From the NCBI GenBank assembly GCA_963169295.1, contig CAUJDD010000119.1, forward strand, positions 1 through 64,000: a DNA stretch of 64,000 bases. The letters run 5' to 3'. Shown piece by piece: positions 45,059-55,419 of the stretch. Made by a program: the position numbers and the translations under genes. How positions within the stretch are numbered: position 1 is the stretch's first letter; the number at the start of each line of letters is the position of its first letter. The notes beneath the pieces were generated by a model. It ran no database searches, had not been told where the DNA came from, and saw only the letters and a list, made by a program, of their open reading frames with translations. The DNA is from UBA4416 sp020846025. Lineage in GTDB: Bacteria; Bacteroidota; Bacteroidia; B-17B0; Aurantibacillaceae.

Positions 45059-45718
45059 ATGAAAAAAAGTACAATCGTAGCTGCAATAGCTATTTTAGCA
45101 AGTTCAGCTTTATTTACAAGCTGTAAAAAAGAAGATGTAACAGCACCTGTAGTAACTTTAAATGGTGGCGATGAAACTGTTATTTTAAATGGTTCATACT
45201 CAGATTTAGGAGCTACTGCAAAAGACAATAAAGATGGTTCAATTTCAGTAAGTGTATCTGGTGTAGTTGATGTGAACCGTACTGGTGTTTACGAATTAAC
45301 TTATACTGCAACTGATAAAGCAGGTAATGAAGGTAAAGCTACTAGAAATGTAACCGTTTACAATGAGTTAGATGTTATGAACGGAACTTATTCTTGTACA
45401 ATTACTACTGGGCCTGGTTCACCATATACTTATACTCAAACTGTTACAGCTTCTACTACTGTAAACAGACGTATTAACTTTGGTAAATTTGGAGATTATG
45501 TTAACAATACAGGTATCTACATGAATGTAACTAATACTGGTTTAACAAGTCCAACTGATTTACCTAGTCAAACTGCTATACAAGTTGGTAACCCAGCGGC
45601 TGATAGAACTTTTGCTGGAACAGGTGCAAGAAGTTCAGCTACTACTTTTTCATTATCTTATACCGAAACTACTTCTTTAGGAAGTTCTAACTTCACAGAG
45701 GTTTACACAAAACAATAA
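45059..45718 (+). CDS. Lipoprotein with Ig-like (DUF5011) domain
   Basis: A lipoprotein signal (SALFTSC, C22) precedes an Ig-like domain of the DUF5011 kind (about 28-100: APVVTLNGGDETVILNGSYSDLGATAKDNKDGSISV, GVYELTYTATDKAGNEG). A C-terminal beta-rich half (about 105-219) of unknown type follows. Total length is 219 residues. Such domains often mediate adhesion or glycan binding on the surface of Bacteroidota. It is flanked by its own terminator at 45743-45773 and appears monocistronic. Confidence 0.83.
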   Translation: MKKSTIVAAIAILASSALFTSCKKEDVTAPVVTLNGGDETVILNGSYSDLGATAKDNKDGSISVSVSGVVDVNRTGVYELTYTATDKAGNEGKATRNVTVYNELDVMNGTYSCTITTGPGSPYTYTQTVTASTTVNRRINFGKFGDYVNNTGIYMNVTNTGLTSPTDLPSQTAIQVGNPAADRTFAGTGARSSATTFSLSYTETTSLGSSNFTEVYTKQ

Positions 45719-45742
45719 TTATTTTGTTAAATTTTATATTTA

Positions 45743-45773
45743 AAATCCTGAAGCATATTGCTTCGGGATTTTT
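45743..45773 (+). terminator. Intrinsic terminator
   Basis: AAATCCTGAAGC pairs with GCTTCGGGATTT (G-T pair in the stem) and is followed by a T-run. It lies just after the Ig-like lipoprotein gene. Confidence 0.8.
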
Positions 45774-45844
45774 TTTTAAATCAATTCATTTAGAATCTTA
45801 AGTGGCTAAATTTCATTCAAAAACCATTTTGTCGTCATTTTTTA

Positions 45845-45852
45845 TACCTTTG
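45845..45852 (+). promoter_or_regulatory. -7 promoter box (TACCTTTG)
   Basis: A TAnnTTTG match ends 8 nt before the ATG of the second TPR-SpoIIE gene. A TTTG at 45828-45831 is too close to serve as a normal -33 element. Confidence 0.5.
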
Positions 45853-45860
45853 CGGTTAAA

Positions 45861-47975
45861 ATGAAAGGTTTTATCCACATAATTATTTACTTTTTTGTTT
45901 TTTCTAGTGTGTATGCTCAAGTGCCACTATCTACAGAACTTCAATTATTAATTAAAGATAAACCGTTAGAAGAGCAAGCATTTTTAATAGACTCGGTGGC
46001 TGTTGCCATTAGAAATGAAAATTTAAAAGAATCTATCAAATTATCTAATTACAATTTAAGTTTTGAAAAAAGCAATGGACTACATAAACAATACATTAAA
46101 ACCCTCCAATCGCTTAGCAGAACTTATCGCAATATAGGCTCATATGATACCGCGCAATTATATATTGACAGCGCTTTAATTTATGCTAATCTGCATCAAT
46201 TAAATAAACTATATGGTAGAATATATGATTACGAATCAATTATATATATTAGAAAAGGTGATTACGAACGCGCTGTTTCTAGTTTATATAAAAGTATATC
46301 ATATGCTTTACAGTATAAAGATTCTGTACTCCTTTTTGATGCGTATAATCATCTTGGTTCTGTACATTTTTATAGAATGAAGTATCAAGAAGCTTGTAAT
46401 ACCTATAAGAGAGCATTAAGTTATCAAAATTCATCTATAAAAAACAATGGAATTTTATCGTTATACGATAATATTGGTTTATGTTTTTCAAACATTAATC
46501 AATACGACTCTGCTTTATTCTATCAATTAAAAGTAATTAAAAACATTGACATTGCTGACGACTCATCGTTATATGCCGAATCATGTGTAAATATAGCCTC
46601 AACCTACATGTTGTTGAAAGATTTCACAAATGCAAAACCATATCTAGAACAGGCTGTATCCATAAGTACAAATTTAAAAAATGAATACGGTCAATTAGTT
46701 TCCAATCTTACTATTTCTCGATTGTATTTTCAAACAAAGCAAGTTGAAAAAGCCATTCAGCATTTAGAAATTGCCTACCAATTAGCTCAAAAGTTAAACT
46801 CTCTGAATCAACTCAAAGAAGTATATTCATGCTTTTCTGAGATTTATGCATATAAAGGAGATTTTAAATTAGCCTACTATTACCAAAAACAATTGGGAGA
46901 AGTAATTATAAAATTATACGAAGAGGAAAATACAGAAGCTTTAAATGAATTATCTACTAAATATGAAACACAGCAAAAACAACAACAAATACAATTACTT
47001 ACAAAAGATAGCGAGTTACAACAAGAAACCATTAAGTTAAATCGGATTATCTATAGTGCCATTGCAAGTGTTTTAGGGATTATATGTTTATTCTTTATTT
47101 ACTTGTTTAGAAAAAAGAGAAAGGACAATAAAATTTTACTTGATAAAAATGAAGCTATAGCTGCACAAAAACAACATATAGAAAAACAGCATCAAGAGTT
47201 AGAATTAAAAAACACAGAAATTACAGATAGTATCAACTATGCCAGACGGATACAAGCATCTGTAATTCCGTCAGATAGTTTATTAAAAAAGATAATACCT
47301 AACTCATTTGTATATTTTATGCCAAAAGATATAGTGAGTGGTGATTTTTATTGGTTAAGCGAAGTAAATCAAAAAATATATTTTGCAATAGCTGATTGCA
47401 CAGGGCACGGTGTACCTGGCGCTATGATGTCGATGCTTGGGAGTAGTTTATTAGATAAAATTATTTCAAACGAACAACATCAATTTCCAACAGATATTCT
47501 AAAAGAATTACATAAAGAAATAGTATATACACTAAACGAGAATGTAGAACAAAGAGATTCAAAAGATGGAATGGATATTGCCTTAATAATGATTGATAAA
47601 TTAAAAAGTAAAGTTTATTTTTCAGGAGCAGGACGACCAGCATACCTCATCTATAATAATGAACTACAAATTTTAAAAGGCGATAAATATTCAATAGGCG
47701 GTATTATTGATACTGAAACCGCTACTTTTTCACAACATGAAATGGATATAGAAGCAGGTATGCAAATTTATTTATTTAGTGACGGTGTACCAGATCAATT
47801 TGGTGGTGAACAGAAAAAGAAACTAATGACGAAAAACTTACAAAAATTACTTTTACAAATTAGCAAAAAACCCATCACAGAGCAAAGCTCAGCATTTAAG
47901 CTAGAATTTGAAAGATGGAAAGAAAACACCGAACAAACTGATGATGTTTGTTTGGCAGGAATTCAATTCCATTAA
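45861..47975 (+). CDS. TPR-sensor SpoIIE-type (PP2C) phosphatase, paralog 2
   Basis: This paralog of the gene at 38997 has the same order: signal peptide (to about 19), TPR repeats (about 35-340), transmembrane helix (about 395-415), coiled coil and SpoIIE phosphatase (about 455-704). The catalytic motifs are KDIVSGDFYWL, ADCTGHGVPGAMMS, DGMDIALI, FSDGVPDQFGG and TDDVCLAGI. The sensor halves have diverged more than the phosphatase halves, suggesting different signals feeding a similar output. It has its own promoter box close to the start codon and converges on the giant adhesin gene. Confidence 0.87.
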   Translation: MKGFIHIIIYFFVFSSVYAQVPLSTELQLLIKDKPLEEQAFLIDSVAVAIRNENLKESIKLSNYNLSFEKSNGLHKQYIKTLQSLSRTYRNIGSYDTAQLYIDSALIYANLHQLNKLYGRIYDYESIIYIRKGDYERAVSSLYKSISYALQYKDSVLLFDAYNHLGSVHFYRMKYQEACNTYKRALSYQNSSIKNNGILSLYDNIGLCFSNINQYDSALFYQLKVIKNIDIADDSSLYAESCVNIASTYMLLKDFTNAKPYLEQAVSISTNLKNEYGQLVSNLTISRLYFQTKQVEKAIQHLEIAYQLAQKLNSLNQLKEVYSCFSEIYAYKGDFKLAYYYQKQLGEVIIKLYEEENTEALNELSTKYETQQKQQQIQLLTKDSELQQETIKLNRIIYSAIASVLGIICLFFIYLFRKKRKDNKILLDKNEAIAAQKQHIEKQHQELELKNTEITDSINYARRIQASVIPSDSLLKKIIPNSFVYFMPKDIVSGDFYWLSEVNQKIYFAIADCTGHGVPGAMMSMLGSSLLDKIISNEQHQFPTDILKELHKEIVYTLNENVEQRDSKDGMDIALIMIDKLKSKVYFSGAGRPAYLIYNNELQILKGDKYSIGGIIDTETATFSQHEMDIEAGMQIYLFSDGVPDQFGGEQKKKLMTKNLQKLLLQISKKPITEQSSAFKLEFERWKENTEQTDDVCLAGIQFH

Positions 47976-47982
47976 TACTTCA

Positions 47983-50900
47983 TTAACGTTGAATACTAAT
48001 TTTAATAGTCTCTGACTTATCAGATTGATTGATTACCAAATAGTAAATTCCATTTGCTAAATGAGATAAATCAATACTACCATTATAACTAGTTAAACTA
48101 GATTCATTTAATACAATTGCACCAACTGAATTCATAATCTTGATAGTTGCGGTATTAAAATCTTCACTCGCTGTATAACTCAATTTATCTTGTGCTGGGT
48201 TTGGATAGAAATTAATAAAAGATTTACCAGTAATATTAACAGAAACCATCTCAGCGTATTTATATTCTCCACTAAAATCAATTTGCTTCAATCGATAGTA
48301 TGAAATACCCATATAAGGCTTTTCATCCACAGTTTTATACACTTGTTTTGTTACACTATTTCCGTTACCATAGGCTTTTATAGTAGTTAAATATTCAAAA
48401 TTAACGCCATCAATACTTCTTTCAATGTCATATTGCTGATTATTAATTTCAGAAGCAGTGGCCCAATCTAAATTCACCACTTTGTTATCAACTGGAGTGG
48501 CTGTAAAGTATAATAATTCAATTGGTAAAGGATTAGTTCCACTTACTTTATTTCCTAAGGTAAAACGACTAAACGAATTGAATGCAGTTGGAGAAGATGT
48601 AGAAGATACACTTCCAGAAGTTATAGTAGCTCCTGTTCCACCTATATCAATCCATGATGTAGGAGCCGCACTTGTATTTTTAATAATAGTTAAGTTACTT
48701 GGATCGGTAACGCCATCATTGGCATCATAATATAATGTGATAGTTTGGTTACCGCTTAAGTGGGTACTAGGTGTAACCACTCCAGTACTAGTATTTGTTC
48801 TTGTTATATCCCACCAATGTACATGTGATGACATTGAAACTGTAGGTGGGAATGACCAGCCTAATAAATAAGAGTCAGAATTAAATACTTCTGAATTATA
48901 AGTATATGAAGTTGAGTTATTATGGGTTAAATTTAATACAGCTGGTCTCCAATCGGCAGATTTCCCAATTGGAAATGTTAAAGTTCTGCTACCATTTAAA
49001 GCCATGTCATAATTCATTGGTCCATTCACATAACTTAAACTATTTCCAATATTTGTAGTTGCTGCGTCTCGGACATGAAGTATATTAGTTGATGTAGTAT
49101 TGAGTATGCCTTGTGTGAAATTCACATTAGATGATATAAAAATTTTAGTATTTAAGGTTACATCATTTGCTGATTTATTTAACGTAAGTCGTGTAAAGAC
49201 AGGAATAGCAGAGCCAGCTGTTAGATTAATTGCTTGAGCGTTCCCACCATTAAAAGTAGCTCTACCATTTCCCGCAGAACCAAATGTAATAGCTGTTGAT
49301 GCAGGTGATGTAACAGTTACGTCACCTGCATAAGTACAATTAGTATTATAATTAGGATACAAAATTCCTCCTGTAGTTTGTTGTTCTAGTGTAATATTTC
49401 CATTATAAGTATCAGCTACATTATTGGCTAACAAAAGATAATTAGCTGAATGACTATTTATAATATGCGTAGTGCCATTAAACGTATTTCCACCATAACA
49501 ATTATTGTTAGTTGCTCCATTTTTTTGAATAGTGGCACTATTATTATAGGTAGAGCTAATTAAATTTAATTGAGGGAAATTAAATGTAACTGGACCATTA
49601 AATTCATTGGCTGTTCCTGAAACCAAAATAGCTGTTCCCGAAGTTTGTGTTAAATTTTGAGCAGTTGTACCTTGTTGAGTAAATCTTCTTAAAGATAGAG
49701 TACCACTTGTGAAACCACTGCCACCTATGCTTATTGTATTTCCTACCGAGAGGGTAGAACTTGCAGTAGATCCATTATTAAAGTATATACCGCTACTTGT
49801 TACTCCAGTTGTACTATTTAATGTGATATTTCCATTATAGGTACTATTTCCTACTTCACCCAATAAAATTTGACTTCCAGTTGCATTTGTATTAGACAAA
49901 TTGATAGTTAAATCACCATTATATTGTGCAGTTGAGTTAGTTCCTTGCAAGAAGCGAAAAATACTACGTATTGATCCATTATTATTAATTGTAACATCAT
50001 CATTAAAATTCACATGAGTATTTCCTCCTTCGCATATAAAGAATGAATAAGGATCACTACCTCCCGATTTGTTAGAATTTAAAGTAAGTGGTTGATTAAA
50101 AACGGTTGTTTGGGTTCCATGATTATGTGCAAAATAAAAACGATTTGTGCCTGTATTATTAAAAGTTGTTACACCATTAAATGTATCAGCATTAGTGCTT
50201 CCAGTTAATAAATAGCCACTTCCTGAATTTGTAATTGTAGTGGTTCCATTAAAAATATTTCCACCAGTTCCAGCATCATCAGTAGCTCCATTTTTTTGGA
50301 TAGTTGCAGTACCATTATAAGTAGTACCATGTAATAACACGCGTGGGAAATTAAAATTCACATCACCATTAAAAGTTGATGAAGGACCTAACTGAAGAAC
50401 ACTTGTACCACTCGCTACATTTAACGCTTGAGGTGTAGCTCCTAATTGCGTAAACTGTTTTAGCATTAAATAACCAGCACTAAACCCTGCTCCACCAATA
50501 GTTATCGTTTTACCAGTAGCTAATGTAGAAGTAGCTGTTGCATTGCCATAACAAAACTGCACACCTGCACCCGAAGTGCTAGTAACAACAATGTTATCAT
50601 TAAATACCGTTCCAGCTGAATATCCAGAAACATAAATGGCATAATTACCACTAGATGGCGCATTATTAAATGTTGTAATTCCTCCGAATGTATTATTTGA
50701 ACTATTATGAGCTACAAACATACTATTGGTTCCTAAATTATTAAATGTAGCGTCATCCATAAAGGCATCTGTATTTCCGCTACCTAGCATTAAGCGACCA
50801 CTACCTGTACTTGTTATGGTTGATGTTCCTACAAAAGTATTTGATCCATTACTATCATCATCTGTTGCACCATTTTTAGTACAATTGGTAGTTCCATTAA

Positions 50901-53900
50901 ATGTACAACCATTAAAGTATAATCGTGGACTAACCGAAGTAACATTACCACCAAATGAAGATCCTGGTCCATATTGTATAATTGAAGTTCCAGTAGTTGT
51001 TAAACTTTGCGGTGTAGCACCAAGTTGAGTAAATTGTTTTAACATTAAATATCCAGCATTAAATCCTCCTGCGCCTATGGATATAGTTTTACCAGTGGCT
51101 AAGGTAGCTGTTGCAGTTGCATTACTACTACAGAAATAAATTCCAGAACCACCATCATTAGATACAATAATATTTTCATTAAATATTGTACCTGTAGAAT
51201 ACGGAGATACTTGAATATAGAAATTACCTGTTGGAGCATTATTAAATGTAGTAACGCCATTAAAAATATTATTTGAACTATTATAGGCTACCCATAAATT
51301 ACTTGTTCCAATATTATTAAATGTTGCGCTTGAGTTAAATTGATCTTTATTTCCATTTCCTAACATTAAATAACCACTTCCTGAATTTGTAATGGTAGCA
51401 GATCCATTAAAAACGTTATTACCTAAACTTTGATCATCCGAAGCACCATTTTTAGTACAGTCTACTGTGCCGTTGAAAGTACATCCATTCAAGTACAAGC
51501 GTGGGCTAACTGAAGTAACATTACCATTAAATGTTGAACTTGGACCAAATTGAATGATTGATGTACCTGTAGTTGTTAAACTTTGTGGTGTAGCACCTAA
51601 TTGTGTAAACTGTTTCAACATTAAATAGCCAGCATTAAAACCTCCTGCGCCTATGGATATAGTTTTACCAGTGGCTAAGGTAGCTGTTGCAGTTGCATTA
51701 CTACTACAGAAATACACGCCAGAGCCTCCATTATTAGATACAATGATGTTTTCATTAAATAACGTACCAGTAGAATATGGGGAAACAAATGTATAAAATG
51801 AATTACTAGAAGGCGCATTATTAAAGGTTGTTACTCCATTAAAAATATTATTAGAACTATTATAAGCCACATATAGATGATTTCCCCCAAAATTATTAAA
51901 AGTAGCTGCAGCATTAAATACATCAGGACTACCATTACCAAAAAGGATATAACCATTACCTGTATTGGTTACATTAGTAATCCCAGTAAATGTATTACCG
52001 CCTGCACTTGCATCATTTGTATTTCCAGTCTTAGTAATTGTAAAATCACCACTATATGCCGTATTTCTTGTTAAAAAAGAAGGAGCCACTGCTGTGAAAG
52101 CACCTCCTATCGTAGAATTATTTAATGTTAACTGAGCATTACCTGTTAAGTTTAAATTAATTGGGGCACTACCTAACTGAGTAAAATAACCTAGGTTTAA
52201 AAAACCGCCACTAAATCCTGATCCGCCAATAAAAATAGATTTTCCAGAAGCTAATGTTGGCGAACCAGTACCCGATGTAAATCCTAAATAAATACCTCCA
52301 GTACCTGTATTTGTTACTGTAATATCATCATTAAATAAGTCGTTAGAGTTATAACCTAACATAATATATCCTGTAGTACTTTGTTGGTTTATGATACAAG
52401 TAGAATTGAAAATATTTTGAAATCCATTATTATGATTATTTGTTCCACCTGTTTTTGTTAATACAACAGCTCCATTAAATGTTCCACCCTGAATATAAAT
52501 ATCTGGAGATGTAATTGTAAGATCACCACCAAACACACAAGGGTTAGTTGTGGAATTTTTAACAACCTGAAAATTAGCCGTACCAGTTAATGTAAGGTTA
52601 ATAGGCGTACTTCCTAATTGAGTAAAACTTCCAAGTTGTAAATAACCTGAACTATAACCTGCACCTCCAATTTGAATAGTTTTTCCGGCTGCTAATACTG
52701 GCGTTCCAGTGCCACCGCCCCATCCAAATGAAATTCCAGATGCTGAACCTATACTAGTTACTGTAATATCATCATTAAATTGATCGTTAGAATTATAACC
52801 AAGCAACAGGTATCCTCCACCATTTTGATTATTAAGTTCTAAAGTAGAGTTAAAAATATTTTGATTTCCATTGTTATGATTACTGCTACCGCCTCCTGTT
52901 TTCGTAAAAACTACAGGTCCATTATAAGTACCACCATAAGGATAAATATCTGGCGTGCTTACATTTAAACTTCCTAAGAATACATTTTGAGTAAGGTAAA
53001 CTGCCGAAGTTCCAGTGGTGGTAATACTCATGGCTGTATTATCCATTTGTTGTGTTTTATATAACTGAAGATATCCAGAATCAAAAGTACCATTTATAAT
53101 TACTTTTTTACCTGCTGCAAATTGAATTACTGGGTAAGTACCACCCCAACCTAATGCAATTCCTGAAGCAGACGTAACACCAGATTGATTCACATACACA
53201 TCACCATTAAATTGTGAAGTGGAGTTGTATCCAAAAATAATTCGTCCCCCAGTTGTTGAAGTATTATTTGCATACACATCGGCATTATACACATCAGCAG
53301 TACCATTGGCAAATCCAATGTAGCCACTACTTGCATTATTAACTGTTAATACGCCATTATATGTATTACCACCTGCTGACCAGGTATTTAATATAGAGCC
53401 ACCTAAGTTATAAGTTACAGCAGCAGAGAATGTAGATGTTTGAGCAGAAACAATACCCGCATTAATAGTTAAAGAGCCAGTAAATGTTGACTTATAAATA
53501 TGAACCTGTCCGGTATTTCCAGGAGATAGTGTAATTGCAGTAGTTCCTGCTTGTGTTAAATTACGAAATTGTAATGATCCACTACTAAATGTACCACAAT
53601 TTAATGTATTACCCGATGCTAAATTAGTAGAGCCACTACTTCCAACATAAATATTACCAGAACTTGCCGTGTTATTAAAAGTGATATTATTATTTATATT
53701 TACTGTACCGTTATATGCCATCCATAAGTTTCCAGTATTTGATGTATTAAATGTTGTGGGTCCATTAAAATTATCTGTTCTTGACGATGAGTTTGTAAGT
53801 AAGAAATAACCCGTACCAGCATTCGTTAAAGAGGTTGTTCCATTAAAATTATTATTTCCAGATGAGGCATCATTGCCTGCCCCAGTTTTAGTAACAGTAA

Positions 53901-54315
53901 CACTACCATTAAAAGTACTTCCATTAAAATACACATCAGTTACATTCGCTGTGATATCTGCACCAAAAGTTGTTCCTGCAAAGGTTAATGATGTAGCTGT
54001 TGAATTAAAAGTACCATTATTACAATTACCACCATTACAAGCAACAACACCAGATGTATTTAATGTAAATGTATTTAAATCTAACACACCACTAGTTATA
54101 GTAAGATTGGTTAAACTAGTGTTACCTGCCAACACGCAATTATTACCGCCTGTTACAATAGTTGCATTATCGGCTGCTCCCGGTATTCCGTTAGGTGTCC
54201 AGTTGGTATTAGTATTCCAATCTGTTGAGGTGCCTCCATTCCAAACATAATTTGTTTGAGCATTAAACAACTGGATAGACAATAAACTGATGAAAGTCAG
54301 TAAAAATCTTTTCAT
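47983..54315 (-). CDS. Giant repetitive T9SS-secreted adhesin-like protein
   Basis: This protein of about 2110 residues has a signal peptide (MKRFLLTFISLLSIQLFNAQ) and then very long stretches of Asn-, Gly-, Thr- and Ser-rich repeats. These form a probable beta-helix, with motifs such as FNGTTxxTNxGSGYLLxG, VAYNSSNNIFNGVTTFNN and FTQLGATPQSLTTTGTS. The FTQ-GxTPxxL motif recurs at least eight times. A region containing NGSRTLTFPIGKSADWRPA follows, then an Ig-like segment, and finally a type A T9SS domain (FINFYPNPAQDKLS... to the end). At the DNA level a unit of 576 bp is repeated. I chose the ATG at 54315 because the signal peptide begins MKR. It is probably a surface fibre or adhesin. Confidence 0.87.
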   Translation of the reverse strand: MKRFLLTFISLLSIQLFNAQTNYVWNGGTSTDWNTNTNWTPNGIPGAADNATIVTGGNNCVLAGNTSLTNLTITSGVLDLNTFTLNTSGVVACNGGNCNNGTFNSTATSLTFAGTTFGADITANVTDVYFNGSTFNGSVTVTKTGAGNDASSGNNNFNGTTSLTNAGTGYFLLTNSSSRTDNFNGPTTFNTSNTGNLWMAYNGTVNINNNITFNNTASSGNIYVGSSGSTNLASGNTLNCGTFSSGSLQFRNLTQAGTTAITLSPGNTGQVHIYKSTFTGSLTINAGIVSAQTSTFSAAVTYNLGGSILNTWSAGGNTYNGVLTVNNASSGYIGFANGTADVYNADVYANNTSTTGGRIIFGYNSTSQFNGDVYVNQSGVTSASGIALGWGGTYPVIQFAAGKKVIINGTFDSGYLQLYKTQQMDNTAMSITTTGTSAVYLTQNVFLGSLNVSTPDIYPYGGTYNGPVVFTKTGGGSSNHNNGNQNIFNSTLELNNQNGGGYLLLGYNSNDQFNDDITVTSIGSASGISFGWGGGTGTPVLAAGKTIQIGGAGYSSGYLQLGSFTQLGSTPINLTLTGTANFQVVKNSTTNPCVFGGDLTITSPDIYIQGGTFNGAVVLTKTGGTNNHNNGFQNIFNSTCIINQQSTTGYIMLGYNSNDLFNDDITVTNTGTGGIYLGFTSGTGSPTLASGKSIFIGGSGFSGGFLNLGYFTQLGSAPINLNLTGNAQLTLNNSTIGGAFTAVAPSFLTRNTAYSGDFTITKTGNTNDASAGGNTFTGITNVTNTGNGYILFGNGSPDVFNAAATFNNFGGNHLYVAYNSSNNIFNGVTTFNNAPSSNSFYTFVSPYSTGTLFNENIIVSNNGGSGVYFCSSNATATATLATGKTISIGAGGFNAGYLMLKQFTQLGATPQSLTTTGTSIIQFGPSSTFNGNVTSVSPRLYLNGCTFNGTVDCTKNGASDDQSLGNNVFNGSATITNSGSGYLMLGNGNKDQFNSSATFNNIGTSNLWVAYNSSNNIFNGVTTFNNAPTGNFYIQVSPYSTGTIFNENIIVSNDGGSGIYFCSSNATATATLATGKTISIGAGGFNAGYLMLKQFTQLGATPQSLTTTGTSIIQYGPGSSFGGNVTSVSPRLYFNGCTFNGTTNCTKNGATDDDSNGSNTFVGTSTITSTGSGRLMLGSGNTDAFMDDATFNNLGTNSMFVAHNSSNNTFGGITTFNNAPSSGNYAIYVSGYSAGTVFNDNIVVTSTSGAGVQFCYGNATATSTLATGKTITIGGAGFSAGYLMLKQFTQLGATPQALNVASGTSVLQLGPSSTFNGDVNFNFPRVLLHGTTYNGTATIQKNGATDDAGTGGNIFNGTTTITNSGSGYLLTGSTNADTFNGVTTFNNTGTNRFYFAHNHGTQTTVFNQPLTLNSNKSGGSDPYSFFICEGGNTHVNFNDDVTINNNGSIRSIFRFLQGTNSTAQYNGDLTINLSNTNATGSQILLGEVGNSTYNGNITLNSTTGVTSSGIYFNNGSTASSTLSVGNTISIGGSGFTSGTLSLRRFTQQGTTAQNLTQTSGTAILVSGTANEFNGPVTFNFPQLNLISSTYNNSATIQKNGATNNNCYGGNTFNGTTHIINSHSANYLLLANNVADTYNGNITLEQQTTGGILYPNYNTNCTYAGDVTVTSPASTAITFGSAGNGRATFNGGNAQAINLTAGSAIPVFTRLTLNKSANDVTLNTKIFISSNVNFTQGILNTTSTNILHVRDAATTNIGNSLSYVNGPMNYDMALNGSRTLTFPIGKSADWRPAVLNLTHNNSTSYTYNSEVFNSDSYLLGWSFPPTVSMSSHVHWWDITRTNTSTGVVTPSTHLSGNQTITLYYDANDGVTDPSNLTIIKNTSAAPTSWIDIGGTGATITSGSVSSTSSPTAFNSFSRFTLGNKVSGTNPLPIELLYFTATPVDNKVVNLDWATASEINNQQYDIERSIDGVNFEYLTTIKAYGNGNSVTKQVYKTVDEKPYMGISYYRLKQIDFSGEYKYAEMVSVNITGKSFINFYPNPAQDKLSYTASEDFNTATIKIMNSVGAIVLNESSLTSYNGSIDLSHLANGIYYLVINQSDKSETIKISIQR
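50450..51750. repeat. Tandem 576-bp repeats inside the adhesin gene
   Basis: Long identical stretches recur at a spacing of exactly 576 bp (192 codons); for example the same sequence begins at 51065 and at 51641. A third, more diverged unit precedes them about 580 bp earlier. The high identity of the two later units suggests recent duplication or gene conversion. The exact ends of the units are not determined. Confidence 0.75.
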
Positions 54316-54444
54316 AATCATATTTTTAGAGTAGCTAAAAATAAAGTTTATTTGCGTAACTTCATATAAATAAGTTAATTATAAATTAGATTTTAACATT
54401 TAGTTATTGACACAATATATGTTAAATGGAACTGAAAAAGCTTC

Positions 54445-55416
54445 CTAAAAACCTAAAACGGCTCTTACTTGTTTTAATTTTTCTTGAGCAATTTTTTTAG
54501 CCTTTAATTCACCAACTTGAAGTTCTTTTTCTAACATGGAGGTATCATTCATTAAAGTTTGATATTTTGTGCGAGGACTAGCAAACTTATCAATTATTAA
54601 CTCAAATAAAGTTGTTTTGGCATGTCCATAACCATAACCGCCTTTTAAATAATTATTCCGCATTTCTTCAATTTGACTAGAACTTGCAATTAACTTGAAA
54701 ATATTAAACACATTGCAAGTGTCAGGATTTTTAGCTTCTTCAAGTGGCGTTGTATCTGTAATGATACTTTTTATTACTTTTAATAGTACTTTTTCTGGTA
54801 AAAAAATATTGATAAAATTATTATACGACTTACTCATTTTTTGGCCATCAGTACCCGGAATCGTCATCACACTTTCATCAATCTTTGCTTTAGGTAAAAC
54901 AAAAATCTCTTGTTGGTATTTATGATTAAAGGCTGCGGCAATATCTCGCGTCATTTCTATGTGTTGAATTTGATCTTTTCCTACAGGAATAAACTCAGCA
55001 TCATACAAAATTATATCAGCGGCCATTAGTACTGGATAAGTAAATAAACCTGAGTTAACATCACTCAATTTTTCTGACTTATCTTTAAATGAATGAGCAT
55101 TTGCCAACATTGGATAAGGAGTGAAACAGTTTAAATACCAGGTAAGTTCACACACTTCAGGAATTCGACTTTGACGGTAAAAAATATTTTTTTCGGTATC
55201 AAAATCAAAGGCAAGCCAAGTAGCAGCAACCGAGTTAACACTGTGTATTCTATCACTTGCGTTTTTCTGAGAAATAAGAGAATGTAAATCTGCAATAAAA
55301 AATAGCGATTCGTTTTCTGGTTGTTTACTTAATTGTATTGCTGGTACAACTGCTCCTAGAATATTTCCTAAATGTGGGGTGTTATTACTTGTTATTCCTG
55401 TAAGAATGCGTGCCAT
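54445..55416 (-). CDS. trpS: Tryptophanyl-tRNA synthetase
   Basis: This class I synthetase of 323 residues has the HIGH-equivalent motif PHLGN (14-18) and the KMSKS loop at 193-197. The TrpRS-type segments VGKDQIQHIEMTRDIA and IPGTDGQKMSKS are conserved. It charges tRNA-Trp in the cytoplasm. It follows lpxA after 3 nt and is probably co-transcribed with the lipid A genes. Confidence 0.95.
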   Translation of the reverse strand: MARILTGITSNNTPHLGNILGAVVPAIQLSKQPENESLFFIADLHSLISQKNASDRIHSVNSVAATWLAFDFDTEKNIFYRQSRIPEVCELTWYLNCFTPYPMLANAHSFKDKSEKLSDVNSGLFTYPVLMAADIILYDAEFIPVGKDQIQHIEMTRDIAAAFNHKYQQEIFVLPKAKIDESVMTIPGTDGQKMSKSYNNFINIFLPEKVLLKVIKSIITDTTPLEEAKNPDTCNVFNIFKLIASSSQIEEMRNNYLKGGYGYGHAKTTLFELIIDKFASPRTKYQTLMNDTSMLEKELQVGELKAKKIAQEKLKQVRAVLGF

Positions 55417-55419
55417 TTC

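Noticed and set aside
47983..54321. CRISPR-like regular repeats and several plus-strand open frames inside the adhesin
   Set aside because: Unit length is hundreds of bases and in frame with the minus-strand protein; the plus-strand frames are reverse shadows with no domain.
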